Part shown: positions 44,936-55,056 of the stretch, one piece after another
Layout: the number at the start of each line of letters is the position of its first letter
How positions within the stretch are numbered: position 1 is the stretch's first letter
Assembly (NCBI GenBank): GCA_910574345.1
Contig: CAJSZV010000007.1
Span: forward strand, 124,001-188,000
Length of the DNA: 64,000 bases
Direction of reading: 5' to 3'
Source of the DNA: Clostridiaceae bacterium
GTDB lineage: Bacteria; Bacillota; Clostridia; Lachnospirales; Lachnospiraceae
Made by a program: the position numbers and the translations under genes
The notes under the pieces: model-generated
What the model was told of the DNA's origin: nothing
Databases searched by the model: none
What the model saw: the letters and a program-made list of their open reading frames with translations, nothing else

Positions 44936-44946
44936 AGGCTCCTCCT

Positions 44947-46455
44947 TTATTTCGTGACAAATATGGTTTTGCCTCTGATGACATCACCTTTATCATCAAG
45001 GAGCTGCTCTGTCCGATCTGCCTCCGGATTGTTCACATACAGCCATGTACCGCCATCGGTCAGAATCTGATAAACCGTGAATTCGTTGGCGAGTCCGTCA
45101 AACGCCCGTTCAATAGCTGCTAACCGTCGTTTTACATCTTCGAGTTCTTCGTCTACATCAGCCCCCTTTTTGACAACGAACGTAACCCGTTTCCCCTCAA
45201 TCGGCTTATTATCGCCATCCAGAACTGATGAATCGGAAGAGTCATTAAGGCTGTCATAAATTGAGTGGGTATTTGTAAGCTCATTTTGAAAATCCACAAG
45301 CTTATTTATCCGTTCATTGAGAACGACAAGTTCGTTGGCAAATGCCGAAACGTCCTCTCCATCAATGAGATCCTTAATGGAGTCCCACCAGTCCCGGAAG
45401 TCCTTGTCGATGGAATTCTTCCAATCAGTGAACTCTTTGGTATTAGCATTCACATAATCGTAGAACCAACCGCTCCAAAGCGCTTTCCAATTGGCGTTCG
45501 CTTCCTGCATTTCGGTGGTCTGGCTGCTGAAAAACTCCTCCCACTGATGTTCCCAGTTCAGATAGGCTTCCTGAATCTCTGTTGTCTGAGCTTCAAACCA
45601 TATCCTCCACTGATTTTTCCAGAAAGAGCTGTACTCCGTGAAATCATCGGTTACAAGCTTTTTCCAGTATGCCAGCTCCCGGCTGCTGTTGTTGACGTAG
45701 TCGTAAAACCACTTTTGCCACATATCTTTCCAGTAATCAGCAGTGTCGGTAATTTCATTCACATGTGCGTTATAAAACTCCTCCCACTGATGTTCCCAGT
45801 TCAGATAGGCTTCCTGAATCTCTGTTGTCTGAGCTTCAAACCATATCCTCCACTGATTTTTCCAGAAAGAATTTGCAGACTCCATATCGGCAGTCTGAGC
45901 ACCATAGAACGCTTTCCACTGGTCCCCCCACTGCGCCACCAAAGCATCGATAGACATCTTTTCAAGTGGGGCTGTGACAAACGGACACGCCGATGTACCG
46001 ACACAGTTTGTAATGTTCGCCTGCCTGATTGCTGTCACGCCGGCATTCACACGAATATAAGCAAGCGGGTACTGCCAGCGGTCATTCGTCTTTATCAGCG
46101 TCGGATTCTTCGGGCTGGATGCGGGAGTCCCTTTGACAATCTTTATCGAATTTGCCCGCACCGATTCCCTAGCATCGACTTCCAACACAACCACGTCAAT
46201 CCGGTTCAGAATTACTTCCGATAAGGGAAGGGTCAGAGGCAATAGGGCGTCGTTCAATGTCCATGTGTGATTAAACCATGCTCTGCCGATTCCGACATTC
46301 ACCGTCATGCCTTCAGATTCCTTAACCATCATGGCGGTGCCGTAATGCTGCAATACACCGTCCCGGATAATCCCGTCAAAAATACTGGACATCTGAATTG
46401 CATCGTATCTTCGATCACGGTTTTTGGAATTGTAAAATCCATAGGTAACACTCAT
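44947..46455 (-). CDS. Phage baseplate/tail-fibre protein with repeated W-rich modules
   Basis: 502 residues. The N-terminal ~160 residues (YDAIQMSSIFDGIIRDGVLQ, GRAWFNHTW, RIDVVVLEVDARESVRA) form a module widespread in gut siphophage baseplate proteins. A helical Trp-rich region (about 170-370) contains QWRIWFEAQTTEIQEAY blocks, one pair encoded by exact 97-bp DNA repeats. The C terminus ends with TIFVTK after LLDDKGDVIRG. It overlaps the preceding tail gene by 1 nt and is probably an attachment platform for the receptor-binding protein. Confidence 0.75.
   Translation of the reverse strand: MSVTYGFYNSKNRDRRYDAIQMSSIFDGIIRDGVLQHYGTAMMVKESEGMTVNVGIGRAWFNHTWTLNDALLPLTLPLSEVILNRIDVVVLEVDARESVRANSIKIVKGTPASSPKNPTLIKTNDRWQYPLAYIRVNAGVTAIRQANITNCVGTSACPFVTAPLEKMSIDALVAQWGDQWKAFYGAQTADMESANSFWKNQWRIWFEAQTTEIQEAYLNWEHQWEEFYNAHVNEITDTADYWKDMWQKWFYDYVNNSSRELAYWKKLVTDDFTEYSSFWKNQWRIWFEAQTTEIQEAYLNWEHQWEEFFSSQTTEMQEANANWKALWSGWFYDYVNANTKEFTDWKNSIDKDFRDWWDSIKDLIDGEDVSAFANELVVLNERINKLVDFQNELTNTHSIYDSLNDSSDSSVLDGDNKPIEGKRVTFVVKKGADVDEELEDVKRRLAAIERAFDGLANEFTVYQILTDGGTWLYVNNPEADRTEQLLDDKGDVIRGKTIFVTK
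45531..45870 (-). repeat. Exact 97-bp direct repeats in the fibre gene
   Basis: 45531-45627 and 45774-45870 are identical over 97 bp, offset by 243 bp (81 codons), so the reading frame is kept. Both code for ..QWRIWFEAQTTEIQEAY.. modules. The flanks diverge at once on both sides. Loss or gain of one 81-codon unit by recombination would leave the gene open. Confidence 0.95.
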
Positions 46456-47528
46456 TATTCATCGCCTCCTTCCGTTGTTTTAAATGTCGGGTATACAGAT
46501 GCACCATCGGAATCTTCAGTCATAACGATTTCGACAATCCGGGCTTTCGTTTCATGCCCATACTCGTTCGCAATCTGAACGACATCACCATTGAAGAAAT
46601 CTTCACCGTATTTGAACATAACGGTGGTTTCCACTTGGCCCTCAAACGATGTGACATCCGTATTCTCCGCTAACTTTTCTCTCCCCCTTTGTTGCAGCAA
46701 TGCCGTATATTCAGCATCGGTTAAGGTGACATCGTTGCCGACATCCGAAGAAATATCTCTTGCATCTGTAAAAAGTTCCCGGCGATTCAAACCGCTTCCG
46801 CCGCCAACCGTCGTGTATCTTCTTGCAGAGCCTTCTCCCTCCCCGCCAACCAGCGTAACGTTTTTCAACGCTGACTTTGACTCAACATAATTACTGTTGA
46901 TGATGTTTTCGAAATTGGGGGAAAAGACCACATATGGATTCGCAGTCTGGTCATAAGACCTGTCAACACCGGCATAAAGTTTAAACACGAACTGCTTTTT
47001 ATCATTCAGTGTAATCTTGAAACCGATATCACGTTCGCTGCAAATCTTGTTTATCACATCGTATAGATTGTCCCCCGTATACTGAGCATCAATTGTCAGC
47101 TTTGTAATCGCCGGATCCGTAGATGCTTCAAAAATGAAATTGCTGATTCGGCGGCTACTGTCGGAAGGGGAGATGATGTTTTCGTTCAGGAGTGTCTGGA
47201 TTCCATTTTGAAGATTTCCTCTTATGGTCCGTTGCCCCCAGACAATTCTCCTGTCCAGGATGGATTCCAGCGACCTACCGGTTACAGTAATATGATTTCC
47301 GTCCTCGGAATCCGAAGTGATTCTTATCTTTTCAATAATCATGCAATGCTCCGATTCCCGATTCTGCAAATAGTAATCCTGCCGTATGTAGCTGAGAATC
47401 GTGCTTGTCATAGATGTGAAAAGCTCGAAATCACCATACTCGTAATACCGATCTGTCCAGATAAAGGACTCGTACACATCCACGATGGAGACTGCATCCA
47501 GATTTGTGTTTAAAACTATCAAATCCAT
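46455..47528 (-). CDS. Siphovirus Gp37-like tail protein
   Basis: 357 residues from the ATG at 47528, 6 nt after the distal tail gene with GAGGGGG upstream; a GTG one codon before is possible. DVYESFIWTDRYYEYGDFEL, ITVTGRSLESILDRRIV near residue 85 and GDVVQIANEYGHETKARIVE near the end match the ReqiPepy6 Gp37-like family, the baseplate hub relative in many Firmicute siphophages. It probably caps the tail tube below Dit. No peptidase motif is visible, so it is the structural kind. Confidence 0.8.
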   Translation of the reverse strand: MDLIVLNTNLDAVSIVDVYESFIWTDRYYEYGDFELFTSMTSTILSYIRQDYYLQNRESEHCMIIEKIRITSDSEDGNHITVTGRSLESILDRRIVWGQRTIRGNLQNGIQTLLNENIISPSDSSRRISNFIFEASTDPAITKLTIDAQYTGDNLYDVINKICSERDIGFKITLNDKKQFVFKLYAGVDRSYDQTANPYVVFSPNFENIINSNYVESKSALKNVTLVGGEGEGSARRYTTVGGGSGLNRRELFTDARDISSDVGNDVTLTDAEYTALLQQRGREKLAENTDVTSFEGQVETTVMFKYGEDFFNGDVVQIANEYGHETKARIVEIVMTEDSDGASVYPTFKTTEGGDE

Positions 47529-47530
47529 CA

Positions 47531-48445
47531 CTATACCCCCTCGTAAATGATTCGATTCTCTATCTTGAACTGTAAGTTACTGCTTCCTTCTTCCGCCGTA
47601 TACGCAAACACGTTATCGCCTTTCGCAAGCTGGAACCAATCGGCCGCTTTATCCAAACAGTTAAGAATGTTGGTTGTTTTTCCGTTCCGCAGAAGGGTAA
47701 TCGACTTTTTCCCTTTGACCGTACAGATAGTAATTTCATCGCCCGCTACAATTCCGGAACCCGTAAAAGCCTTCATCTTATCAGTATCAATGCGCATAAT
47801 CTCACGAGTTCCGGTATTGTATATGGTGATGTTGCGGGCTTCGCCGATAGCATGAATAGTAATTGTCACACCAATCTCAGCATCTCCGCTATACACAACC
47901 GTCTTTTCCATCTGGTTCTGAATCTCTCCCATTTCCAGCAAACATTCATACAAGGATTCGTTGCTGAAAGGGAACTCAAACAATGGTTCTACGCCATAGA
48001 AAATAGTGGTATTGATCCCATCTTCTCCGGCAGAGTAAAAGAAAGGATTCGGACACACAATGGAGACATCCGAACCCTCATCTTTACTGAATATATCCGG
48101 TTCATTCGATTCGGTATACCCGTCAATTTCTGCCGAACGGTTATCCGTTTCAATCAGCAGCGTAAGTTTCTTCTTTATCGGAAAATACTTATACGATAAC
48201 TGACGAACATCCTCAATCGAATCTTTCCAGAGATACTTCAAAGAAATAACTATGTTCCGTTTCTGGAGCCTGGCAGAATTGAACAAATCCCCGTCAGTTG
48301 TAGCAATTTCGGTGGTATTGATGTTCGCTTTTCCAGACCCCAGACCGGTTACAGAGGTAACTACGAAACCGGATTCCTCCGGCCTCGCAAGTACCAGCTT
48401 GATACTATCGCCAAGATAGTTTGTAACGGTGATTGACTTAATCAC
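47531..48445 (-). CDS. Distal tail protein (Dit-like)
   Basis: 304 residues from a GTG that overlaps the tape-measure stop (GTGA). MIKSITVTNYLGDSIKLVL, RNIVISLKYLW, a DNRSAEIDGYTESNEPDIF segment and SIVCPNPFFYS near residue 130 follow the Dit pattern. The protein hexamer joins the tail tube to the baseplate. The gene lies between the tape measure and Gp37-like protein, the standard place for Dit. Confidence 0.82.
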   Translation of the reverse strand: MIKSITVTNYLGDSIKLVLARPEESGFVVTSVTGLGSGKANINTTEIATTDGDLFNSARLQKRNIVISLKYLWKDSIEDVRQLSYKYFPIKKKLTLLIETDNRSAEIDGYTESNEPDIFSKDEGSDVSIVCPNPFFYSAGEDGINTTIFYGVEPLFEFPFSNESLYECLLEMGEIQNQMEKTVVYSGDAEIGVTITIHAIGEARNITIYNTGTREIMRIDTDKMKAFTGSGIVAGDEITICTVKGKKSITLLRNGKTTNILNCLDKAADWFQLAKGDNVFAYTAEEGSSNLQFKIENRIIYEGV

Positions 48446-51400
48446 GCTTTCACCATCCTTTCCATCGCCGAGAACTGATTCTTTGTCTGCCGATAAATCT
48501 CAACTCTCGACAGTGCTTTAGGCGAATAGTTGTTTTGTGTAAATGTAAATGTGTTACCTGCATTCGGAGAATTTTCTCCATTTTGAACATCTGCGGTATC
48601 CTGCCGGTTCATGCCGGTACTGATGGACAACGCCTGCGTTCTGCTGAACATCGCATTCAGTCTGCTCGTTCCGGCTTCCACATTCGACAAATCAAGAACC
48701 GGACGAATGGTCGGCTGAGTATCGATGTCGCTGTCAATGAAATCTTTGACTTTGGAGATCGCATTACTGAGTCCTGTTCTCGCGGCTTTCGCCATTCCGG
48801 AACCGGCTTTATACGCTTTCTCTGTGTAATCGCCAATCGCATTTACAAACGCCACACCGAAGAAGTCACCAATCCGATACCCCACCTTGGAAGGGGAGTG
48901 CTCGTCAAGTTCTTTCTCCGCCGCCCTTGCTGCCGCTGCCGCCATAGCTCTTGCTTTTGCCTCGGCTTTGTATGTGTTCTCACTGATACCATTTGCAAAC
49001 CCGTCTACAAGATACGAACCCGCATCATAGAACTGGCTATGGTAATCCTTAACTCCAGAGATAGCCCCACCAAGACTGGACGTAAATGCATTCTTTGCGT
49101 CAGCATCTTTACTCTTCACTCCGGCAATGAATTTCACCATGCACTGTTCGCCTGCGCTTTGGAACTCTGAATACTTGTTCTTAATCGCCGTTAGACAGCC
49201 GCTGATGATGTTCGTGAATGTGTTTCTGGCATCCGTATCCTTTGCTCGAACACCTGCAATGAATTTCACCATCGTCTGCGTTCCAACCGACTGAAACTCT
49301 GAATACTTGTTCTTAATCGCTGTTAAACAGCCGCTGACGATATTCGTGAATGTGCTCCGAGCACTGTTATCCTGGGTTTTTACCCCTGCAATGAATTTCA
49401 CCATCAGAGTAGAACCAGCAGTTTGGAAATCCCGCTGCTTCGCATTGATAGCCGTAAGTACCGCCTGAACCAACGCTGTGAATGTTATTGTCAACGTACC
49501 TTTCTTGGCGTTTGCAGCATTTGCAAATGTTGTCAACATATTAGACGCAGCCGCCGTCACCTTTGAATTTGCGCTATTAAACGCATTGATGAATCCGGTA
49601 ATCCCAGCCTCTCCGAGTTTTGTCAGTGCGGAACTGAACGATGTCATTCCACTGGTATCTAATCCAGCCATACCGTTTGCCATATCAACCAATCTGTTTG
49701 TCTGTGTAATCACGCTGGATAACAGTCCGGTATCAATGCTGCTGATATAACTGTAGTATGAACTGAAATACGAACCGAAAGAGCTCATATCCTTGCCGAA
49801 ATCAGCAAGCGTTTTGTCGTCGGAGAACCAGCCACCTTCTTTCGGCAAACTCTTTTGAAGCTCAACAATCGAAGTTGCAGCATTGGTAGTTGATGTTACG
49901 ATACCGGCATCAACATTCTTCATGTAATCGGAGTATTTTGAAAAGTTCTCGCCAAACAGTACCAAGCTTTCACCAAACGCTCCGATATCGTTATCTCCGG
50001 TAAACCAACTGACAACGCCGCCGGTATTCGGTAATGTGTTCGCCAACTCGACCAAAGACTTTCCTGCCGTTGCCGAATTTGTTATAGCATCTACGTCAAT
50101 TCCGGATATTGCATCCGAGTAAGACTTCATTGCCTTTCCAAACGGAACAAGCTGTTCGCCAAACATATCCATGTCGTTCTCACCAGCGAAGAAACCAACC
50201 ACACCACCGCTGTTCGGAACCGTTTTTGCCAATTCAACTAAAGCTTTACCCGCCGTTGCCGAATTAACAATAGCATCAGCATCCAATCCCTTTACAGCCG
50301 TTGAGAAGTCCATCATAGCCTCGCCAAACGGGATTAACTGCTCTCCGAACGCCTTCATATCATTATCGCCGGCAAAGAAGCTGACAACGCCGCCTGTATT
50401 CGGAATAGTAGTAGCCATTTCAGCCATTGCTTTTCCGGCAATCGCCGCCGCTGTTACTGCATCAGCATCCAATCCTTTCACAGCAAGAGAGAAGCCCATC
50501 ATCGCCTCGCCGAACGGAATAAGCTGATCGCCGAACTCCTTCATGTCGTTTTCACCGGCAAAGAATCCTACTACACCGCCGCTATTCGGAAGTGTTGCGG
50601 CCATTTCAGCCAGAGTCTTGCCTGCGGTCGCGGCATTTGCCACGATGTTTCCATCCATACCAGCGATTACTACCGAAAACTCTTTCATTGCTTCGCCAAA
50701 TGGCACCAGCTCTGTCGCGAACTCCGATAATGATGAGCCGCCAGTAATCCAAGAGGTCAATCCCTGCAAAATATCCGCTGCTGTGAGAATGAGAATGGTC
50801 TCGGCAAGGGCTTTAACCCCATCCATCGTAGACGGACTAATCTGGCTCGCACCCTCGATAAACGGCTGGATATTTGTCATAAAAGCAGACAAATCTGCTC
50901 CGATTTGAGGGAACTGGCTTGAAACGCCGCTCATGAATCCGCCGACGATACCGCCGACAAACTGACCGATTGCTGTCCCAATACCTTCCAGCAATTTACC
51001 GCCTTCACCAATCAGCCAGGACAATCCTGGAATCTGCGCTAACGCGCCAACTGCTGCCAATACAAGAGCCAGTTCAGCAATAATCACACCCATGCCCAAC
51101 ACACCAGCCATAGCACCGGGAACTAAAGACGCCACAGCGCTCAATGCCAGCATAATAGCAGAGAGTAATCCGACTCCAACAATGCCTTTCAGCAGGACAT
51201 TTACATCAATACCGCTAAGCGCATCGACAATACCTGAGAAGAAAGACATAAGAACATCTATCGCAACTTTTATGAGTTCCGGCAGATTCTTTGCAATTCC
51301 TTCCAGAACCTTGATTAAAAACTGGAAGATAGAATCGACAATCGACGGTGTATATTTGACAAGCGCCGCTAATGCAGCGTCAATCAGTGCAAGCGCACCG

Positions 51401-54400
51401 TCTGCAATCTGTGGAACGCACTCTAAGAGAACATCCAGCAGAGACAGAACGACAGCTTTGATAGCCTCTCCAATAGCTGGAGCACTCTCTGCAATTACAC
51501 GGCAGAATGCGATAATCCCCTCGCCAATTTTCTCAATCACAGCCGGAATAAGCGCCGCTACCCCTGTAATAATAACCGTCAGGGACGCGACGATAGCAGT
51601 AGCACCGGCAGCTCCAGCCGCAGCCAAAGCAGTAAATCCTACTGCCAAAGCCGATAACCCTGTTCCGGCAGCCAAGAGCCCTGCTCCGATAGCGAGAACA
51701 CCGACGCCAATAAGTGCGAAAGCACCGCTCAATCCCAAAATTGTCGGGACGAGCGGAGTAAGGACGGCCCCAGCAACACCGAGAACCGCAAAAGCTCCAG
51801 CGATTGTAACCAATCCCTTTGCAATGGACATCCAGCTCATAGCGCCCAGAACAGAAAGAACCGGAGTTAATACTGCCAAAGCAGCCGCTGCCACAAGCAT
51901 TGCCGCGGAACCGCCAAGCGTGCCTTTCATAAAGTTCAGCCCGACTGCAAGTTCAGCCAACGCAACGCCCATCGTTACAAGTCCTTTGGCAATCTGCTCC
52001 CAAGAGAAATTGCCCATTTTTCCAAGAACGTTTGCTACGATTTCAAGCGCTGCCCCGACAATAACCAAACCCGTTCCGATACCAACCATGTTTTTAGGCA
52101 TCAGTTTTGTAGCGATTGCAACCTCTGCCAAAGCGCCGCCCATTGAAACCAATCCTTTGGCAATCTGTTCCCATGAGAACTTTGCGAAGTCCGACATAGC
52201 CGAAGCAAATATCTTCATCGCTGCTGCAATCTCTATCAATGCGAGACCGGAAGAAATAACATGCTTTGCATTTCCTGTAAGATTGGTAAACGCTGCTACT
52301 TCAAGAAGAAGTGCTCCGACAGCAGCGAGACCCTTACCGATCTCTTCCCACTTCATTTCTCCGAAGTCTTTACAAACAGATGCGAGAATCTTCATCGCCG
52401 CCGCAAGAATAACCATACCCGTTGCCGTAGTCATGGCTTTACCGCCAAACTTGGCTGTGTTTAGAAACAAGTCAACCTCAGCAAGCAACACACCGACTCC
52501 AACTAGACCTTTTGCTAACTGCTCCCATTGCAATTTTGCAAGGTCACTTACAACAGAAGCAAGAACCTTGATAGCTGCGGAAAGAATCAGCATTCCGGTT
52601 GCGGTGGAAATGGCCCCTTTGCTAAACTTTGCGGTAGCCATAAAAGCGTCTAATTCGGCAAGCAGAACCCCAACTCCGACAAGACCAGCAGCCAGTTGTT
52701 TCCAACTTAAATCTGCCAGTTTCTTTACGGCGCTTGAAAGGATGAGAACCGCACCAGCAAATACAATTAACTTTGTAGAGCCCTTTCCAGTAACCCCATC
52801 AAGTTTATTAAACACCGCCATAGCTCCCATCAAATTTGCAAACATGACGGTGATTGCTCCAAGCGATGCTGAAAGTTTCTCACTGTCAATTAACGAAATC
52901 GCAACGATAGAAGCCGCCAGAATTGCAATTGCAGTTGCTATCTTAATTAACGCCCCCGCCTTTAATTGTGTCTGATATGCTTCAAAACAACCTCTGACAC
53001 CGTCAAGAATTCCGGTCACGCCATCCAAAATCCCCTGCAATCCTTCAAGCGGTTCGGTAAAGCTCTTTAGGAACTTGGTTATACTGAGAGCAATTCCGCC
53101 AATGGAAAGTCCATTCAGCAGATCAATAATCCCGCTAAAATCTGCATTGCCCATCTTTTCGATGAGAGTATCCGCTAAGCCGCCAAGAGCACTTGCGATG
53201 CCGCCGACAATTGCCTTGACCCCATTCCATAAAGCCTGAAGAACCTGCAAGAGTTTACAGTTTGCCAAGGCATTCCCCATCGCTTCCACAGCATTAAGGA
53301 ACCCACTTTTCATACTCCCGGTAGATTCTCCAACCTGTGACATTCTTTCATGAATCCGTTCAAGCATAGAATGAATGAACTCCATGCCCGGAAGTTTAAT
53401 TTTTTCTTTGACAAGGTTCAAGAATTCTTTTACTGATTCCTTTACCTTATCTAAATCTGGAAGATTGAATCTATCCTTTACTTCTTTGGCAAAATCCTTA
53501 AAAGCACCCGCTGCCTTTCCTACGAAACCGATAACACCCTGAATCGCTTTGTTGAAAATATCGTTTTTCTTGATAAATTCATCGAGACATACAAGCCATT
53601 CTCCGATACCGCCGGTAACAGTCAGGATGCCGCCTCCAAGATCGTCCAATCCTCCGAACAACGGAACTATTGCATTAAATATTGCTGAAAAAGCCTGCTT
53701 CACAATATCCAGAATCGCAAACAATCCCTTGAAGGTATTTTTCAGATTTTTGGATGCGGATTCGCTAAGTTTCAGATGAGAGGTAAATTCCTTTAGTCCA
53801 ACTGTAAGGTTATAAAGCCGCTCTGAAGTTATGGGTGGAAATATCTCACGGAATCCCTCAGATATCGGTTTGACAACACTGGCAAGACCCTCAAAAGCAT
53901 TTTTAGCCGCCTCAATCAAAGCAGTACGTCCGCCCATGTCTTTCCATCCTTGCAGCATGGAATTACGGGCATCTGACTGAGCATCAATAAACCCTCCGAT
54001 TGCATTACTCAGGCTTGTCCAAAGGGTTTTCGCTTCTTCAAAGTCACCGAACAGAATTTCCCAGGTCATGGCCCAACCAGAGCCGACAGCCTCTTTCAGC
54101 GTATCCATCAACTGGCTAAAAGTTTTTACTTCCTGAGCGGCAGCAAAAGCCTTCTTACCAATTTCAGTAGTCTCATCAGCATAATCTCGCAAGGTATTGA
54201 CAAGAACATCTGTGGTCATCCACTGATACTGCAAGCTGTCGTTGAAATTCTTCGTGGCGTTGATAGCCTCGTCCATGGTGGAGCCCTGATTGTTTTCGGT
54301 CAACACACGATACATTCCATCAGCGGTCTTTTCCACTGTTCCTGCCGCAACAGCCGCTTCCAAAAGCTGTGTCTTGAATTCCACTGTTGCCATGTTTGCG

Positions 54401-55056
54401 TTTTCAATGGATTTCCAGTCAATCAGCTTTACATAACCAGCCGATAAAGCCTGCGCAAAGTTATACATGGCTCTGGAAGCCTCATTTGCATTCGCGCCGG
54501 AAATGGCAGCTTCGTTCGATATACCCTGAATCGCCATTACAGCATCTTCCAGTTTAACACCAGCATTTGTGAATTTACCGATATTCGAAGTCATATCCTG
54601 AAACGAATAAATCGTTTTATCTGAATACGTATTCAACTCCTGGAGATATCCATTCACTTCTTCCAAAGAAGCGCCGGTACTCATCATGATTGTCTGAATC
54701 GAACCCATTTTCAGTTCGTATTCTTCAAATCCCTGAGAGATTGGTTCTATAGTAAGCGAATGAAGCATCTGCTTTCCGGTATTGATAACCGAATTGGTAA
54801 TGTTGGCAAGAGCGGTTACAGCCATGACTTCAAACGCCGAGAATTTAGCGTGGACGGTTTCCACCGCACTGGTAAGCCCTGACATATTGCAGTTTTTTGC
54901 CGCAGAATTTACATTCTCCAAGCCCTTTGCAGCACCGTCCAAATTCAGACTGCGCTTTAGCTTGTCAAGAGTCGAGAGGCTGGTCTGAACATTCTGCTCG
55001 AACTGTTTATTGTCGAACCGCATCTCGACAACTCTTTCGTCAACTGTCTTGCTCAT
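48442..55056 (-). CDS. Phage tape measure protein
   Basis: 2204 residues from the ATG at 55056 (ATGA overlap with the preceding gene). The N-terminal ~270 residues match siphophage tape measures (MSKTVDERVVEMRFDNKQFE, YSFQDMTSNIGKFTNAGVKL). Hydrophobic helices repeat with a W(E/K)(Q/E)(I/L)(A/G)KGL box every ~60 residues near 770-1100. A second repeat, F(F/W).G(E/D)ND...FG..L..FG, recurs near 1500-1760, and K(F)IAG(V)(K/R) repeats near 1870-1975. The C terminus has EKELDEHSPSKVGYRIGDFF. It sets tail length; at ~0.15 nm per residue the tail would be about 330 nm. No lytic domain is visible. Confidence 0.95.
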   Translation of the reverse strand: MSKTVDERVVEMRFDNKQFEQNVQTSLSTLDKLKRSLNLDGAAKGLENVNSAAKNCNMSGLTSAVETVHAKFSAFEVMAVTALANITNSVINTGKQMLHSLTIEPISQGFEEYELKMGSIQTIMMSTGASLEEVNGYLQELNTYSDKTIYSFQDMTSNIGKFTNAGVKLEDAVMAIQGISNEAAISGANANEASRAMYNFAQALSAGYVKLIDWKSIENANMATVEFKTQLLEAAVAAGTVEKTADGMYRVLTENNQGSTMDEAINATKNFNDSLQYQWMTTDVLVNTLRDYADETTEIGKKAFAAAQEVKTFSQLMDTLKEAVGSGWAMTWEILFGDFEEAKTLWTSLSNAIGGFIDAQSDARNSMLQGWKDMGGRTALIEAAKNAFEGLASVVKPISEGFREIFPPITSERLYNLTVGLKEFTSHLKLSESASKNLKNTFKGLFAILDIVKQAFSAIFNAIVPLFGGLDDLGGGILTVTGGIGEWLVCLDEFIKKNDIFNKAIQGVIGFVGKAAGAFKDFAKEVKDRFNLPDLDKVKESVKEFLNLVKEKIKLPGMEFIHSMLERIHERMSQVGESTGSMKSGFLNAVEAMGNALANCKLLQVLQALWNGVKAIVGGIASALGGLADTLIEKMGNADFSGIIDLLNGLSIGGIALSITKFLKSFTEPLEGLQGILDGVTGILDGVRGCFEAYQTQLKAGALIKIATAIAILAASIVAISLIDSEKLSASLGAITVMFANLMGAMAVFNKLDGVTGKGSTKLIVFAGAVLILSSAVKKLADLSWKQLAAGLVGVGVLLAELDAFMATAKFSKGAISTATGMLILSAAIKVLASVVSDLAKLQWEQLAKGLVGVGVLLAEVDLFLNTAKFGGKAMTTATGMVILAAAMKILASVCKDFGEMKWEEIGKGLAAVGALLLEVAAFTNLTGNAKHVISSGLALIEIAAAMKIFASAMSDFAKFSWEQIAKGLVSMGGALAEVAIATKLMPKNMVGIGTGLVIVGAALEIVANVLGKMGNFSWEQIAKGLVTMGVALAELAVGLNFMKGTLGGSAAMLVAAAALAVLTPVLSVLGAMSWMSIAKGLVTIAGAFAVLGVAGAVLTPLVPTILGLSGAFALIGVGVLAIGAGLLAAGTGLSALAVGFTALAAAGAAGATAIVASLTVIITGVAALIPAVIEKIGEGIIAFCRVIAESAPAIGEAIKAVVLSLLDVLLECVPQIADGALALIDAALAALVKYTPSIVDSIFQFLIKVLEGIAKNLPELIKVAIDVLMSFFSGIVDALSGIDVNVLLKGIVGVGLLSAIMLALSAVASLVPGAMAGVLGMGVIIAELALVLAAVGALAQIPGLSWLIGEGGKLLEGIGTAIGQFVGGIVGGFMSGVSSQFPQIGADLSAFMTNIQPFIEGASQISPSTMDGVKALAETILILTAADILQGLTSWITGGSSLSEFATELVPFGEAMKEFSVVIAGMDGNIVANAATAGKTLAEMAATLPNSGGVVGFFAGENDMKEFGDQLIPFGEAMMGFSLAVKGLDADAVTAAAIAGKAMAEMATTIPNTGGVVSFFAGDNDMKAFGEQLIPFGEAMMDFSTAVKGLDADAIVNSATAGKALVELAKTVPNSGGVVGFFAGENDMDMFGEQLVPFGKAMKSYSDAISGIDVDAITNSATAGKSLVELANTLPNTGGVVSWFTGDNDIGAFGESLVLFGENFSKYSDYMKNVDAGIVTSTTNAATSIVELQKSLPKEGGWFSDDKTLADFGKDMSSFGSYFSSYYSYISSIDTGLLSSVITQTNRLVDMANGMAGLDTSGMTSFSSALTKLGEAGITGFINAFNSANSKVTAAASNMLTTFANAANAKKGTLTITFTALVQAVLTAINAKQRDFQTAGSTLMVKFIAGVKTQDNSARSTFTNIVSGCLTAIKNKYSEFQSVGTQTMVKFIAGVRAKDTDARNTFTNIISGCLTAIKNKYSEFQSAGEQCMVKFIAGVKSKDADAKNAFTSSLGGAISGVKDYHSQFYDAGSYLVDGFANGISENTYKAEAKARAMAAAAARAAEKELDEHSPSKVGYRIGDFFGVAFVNAIGDYTEKAYKAGSGMAKAARTGLSNAISKVKDFIDSDIDTQPTIRPVLDLSNVEAGTSRLNAMFSRTQALSISTGMNRQDTADVQNGENSPNAGNTFTFTQNNYSPKALSRVEIYRQTKNQFSAMERMVKA

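Noticed and set aside
51092-52975. Long open frame on the plus strand (about 627 codons)
   Set aside because: It runs antisense to the repetitive tape measure gene and mirrors its biased codons; no ribosome-binding site or protein motif.
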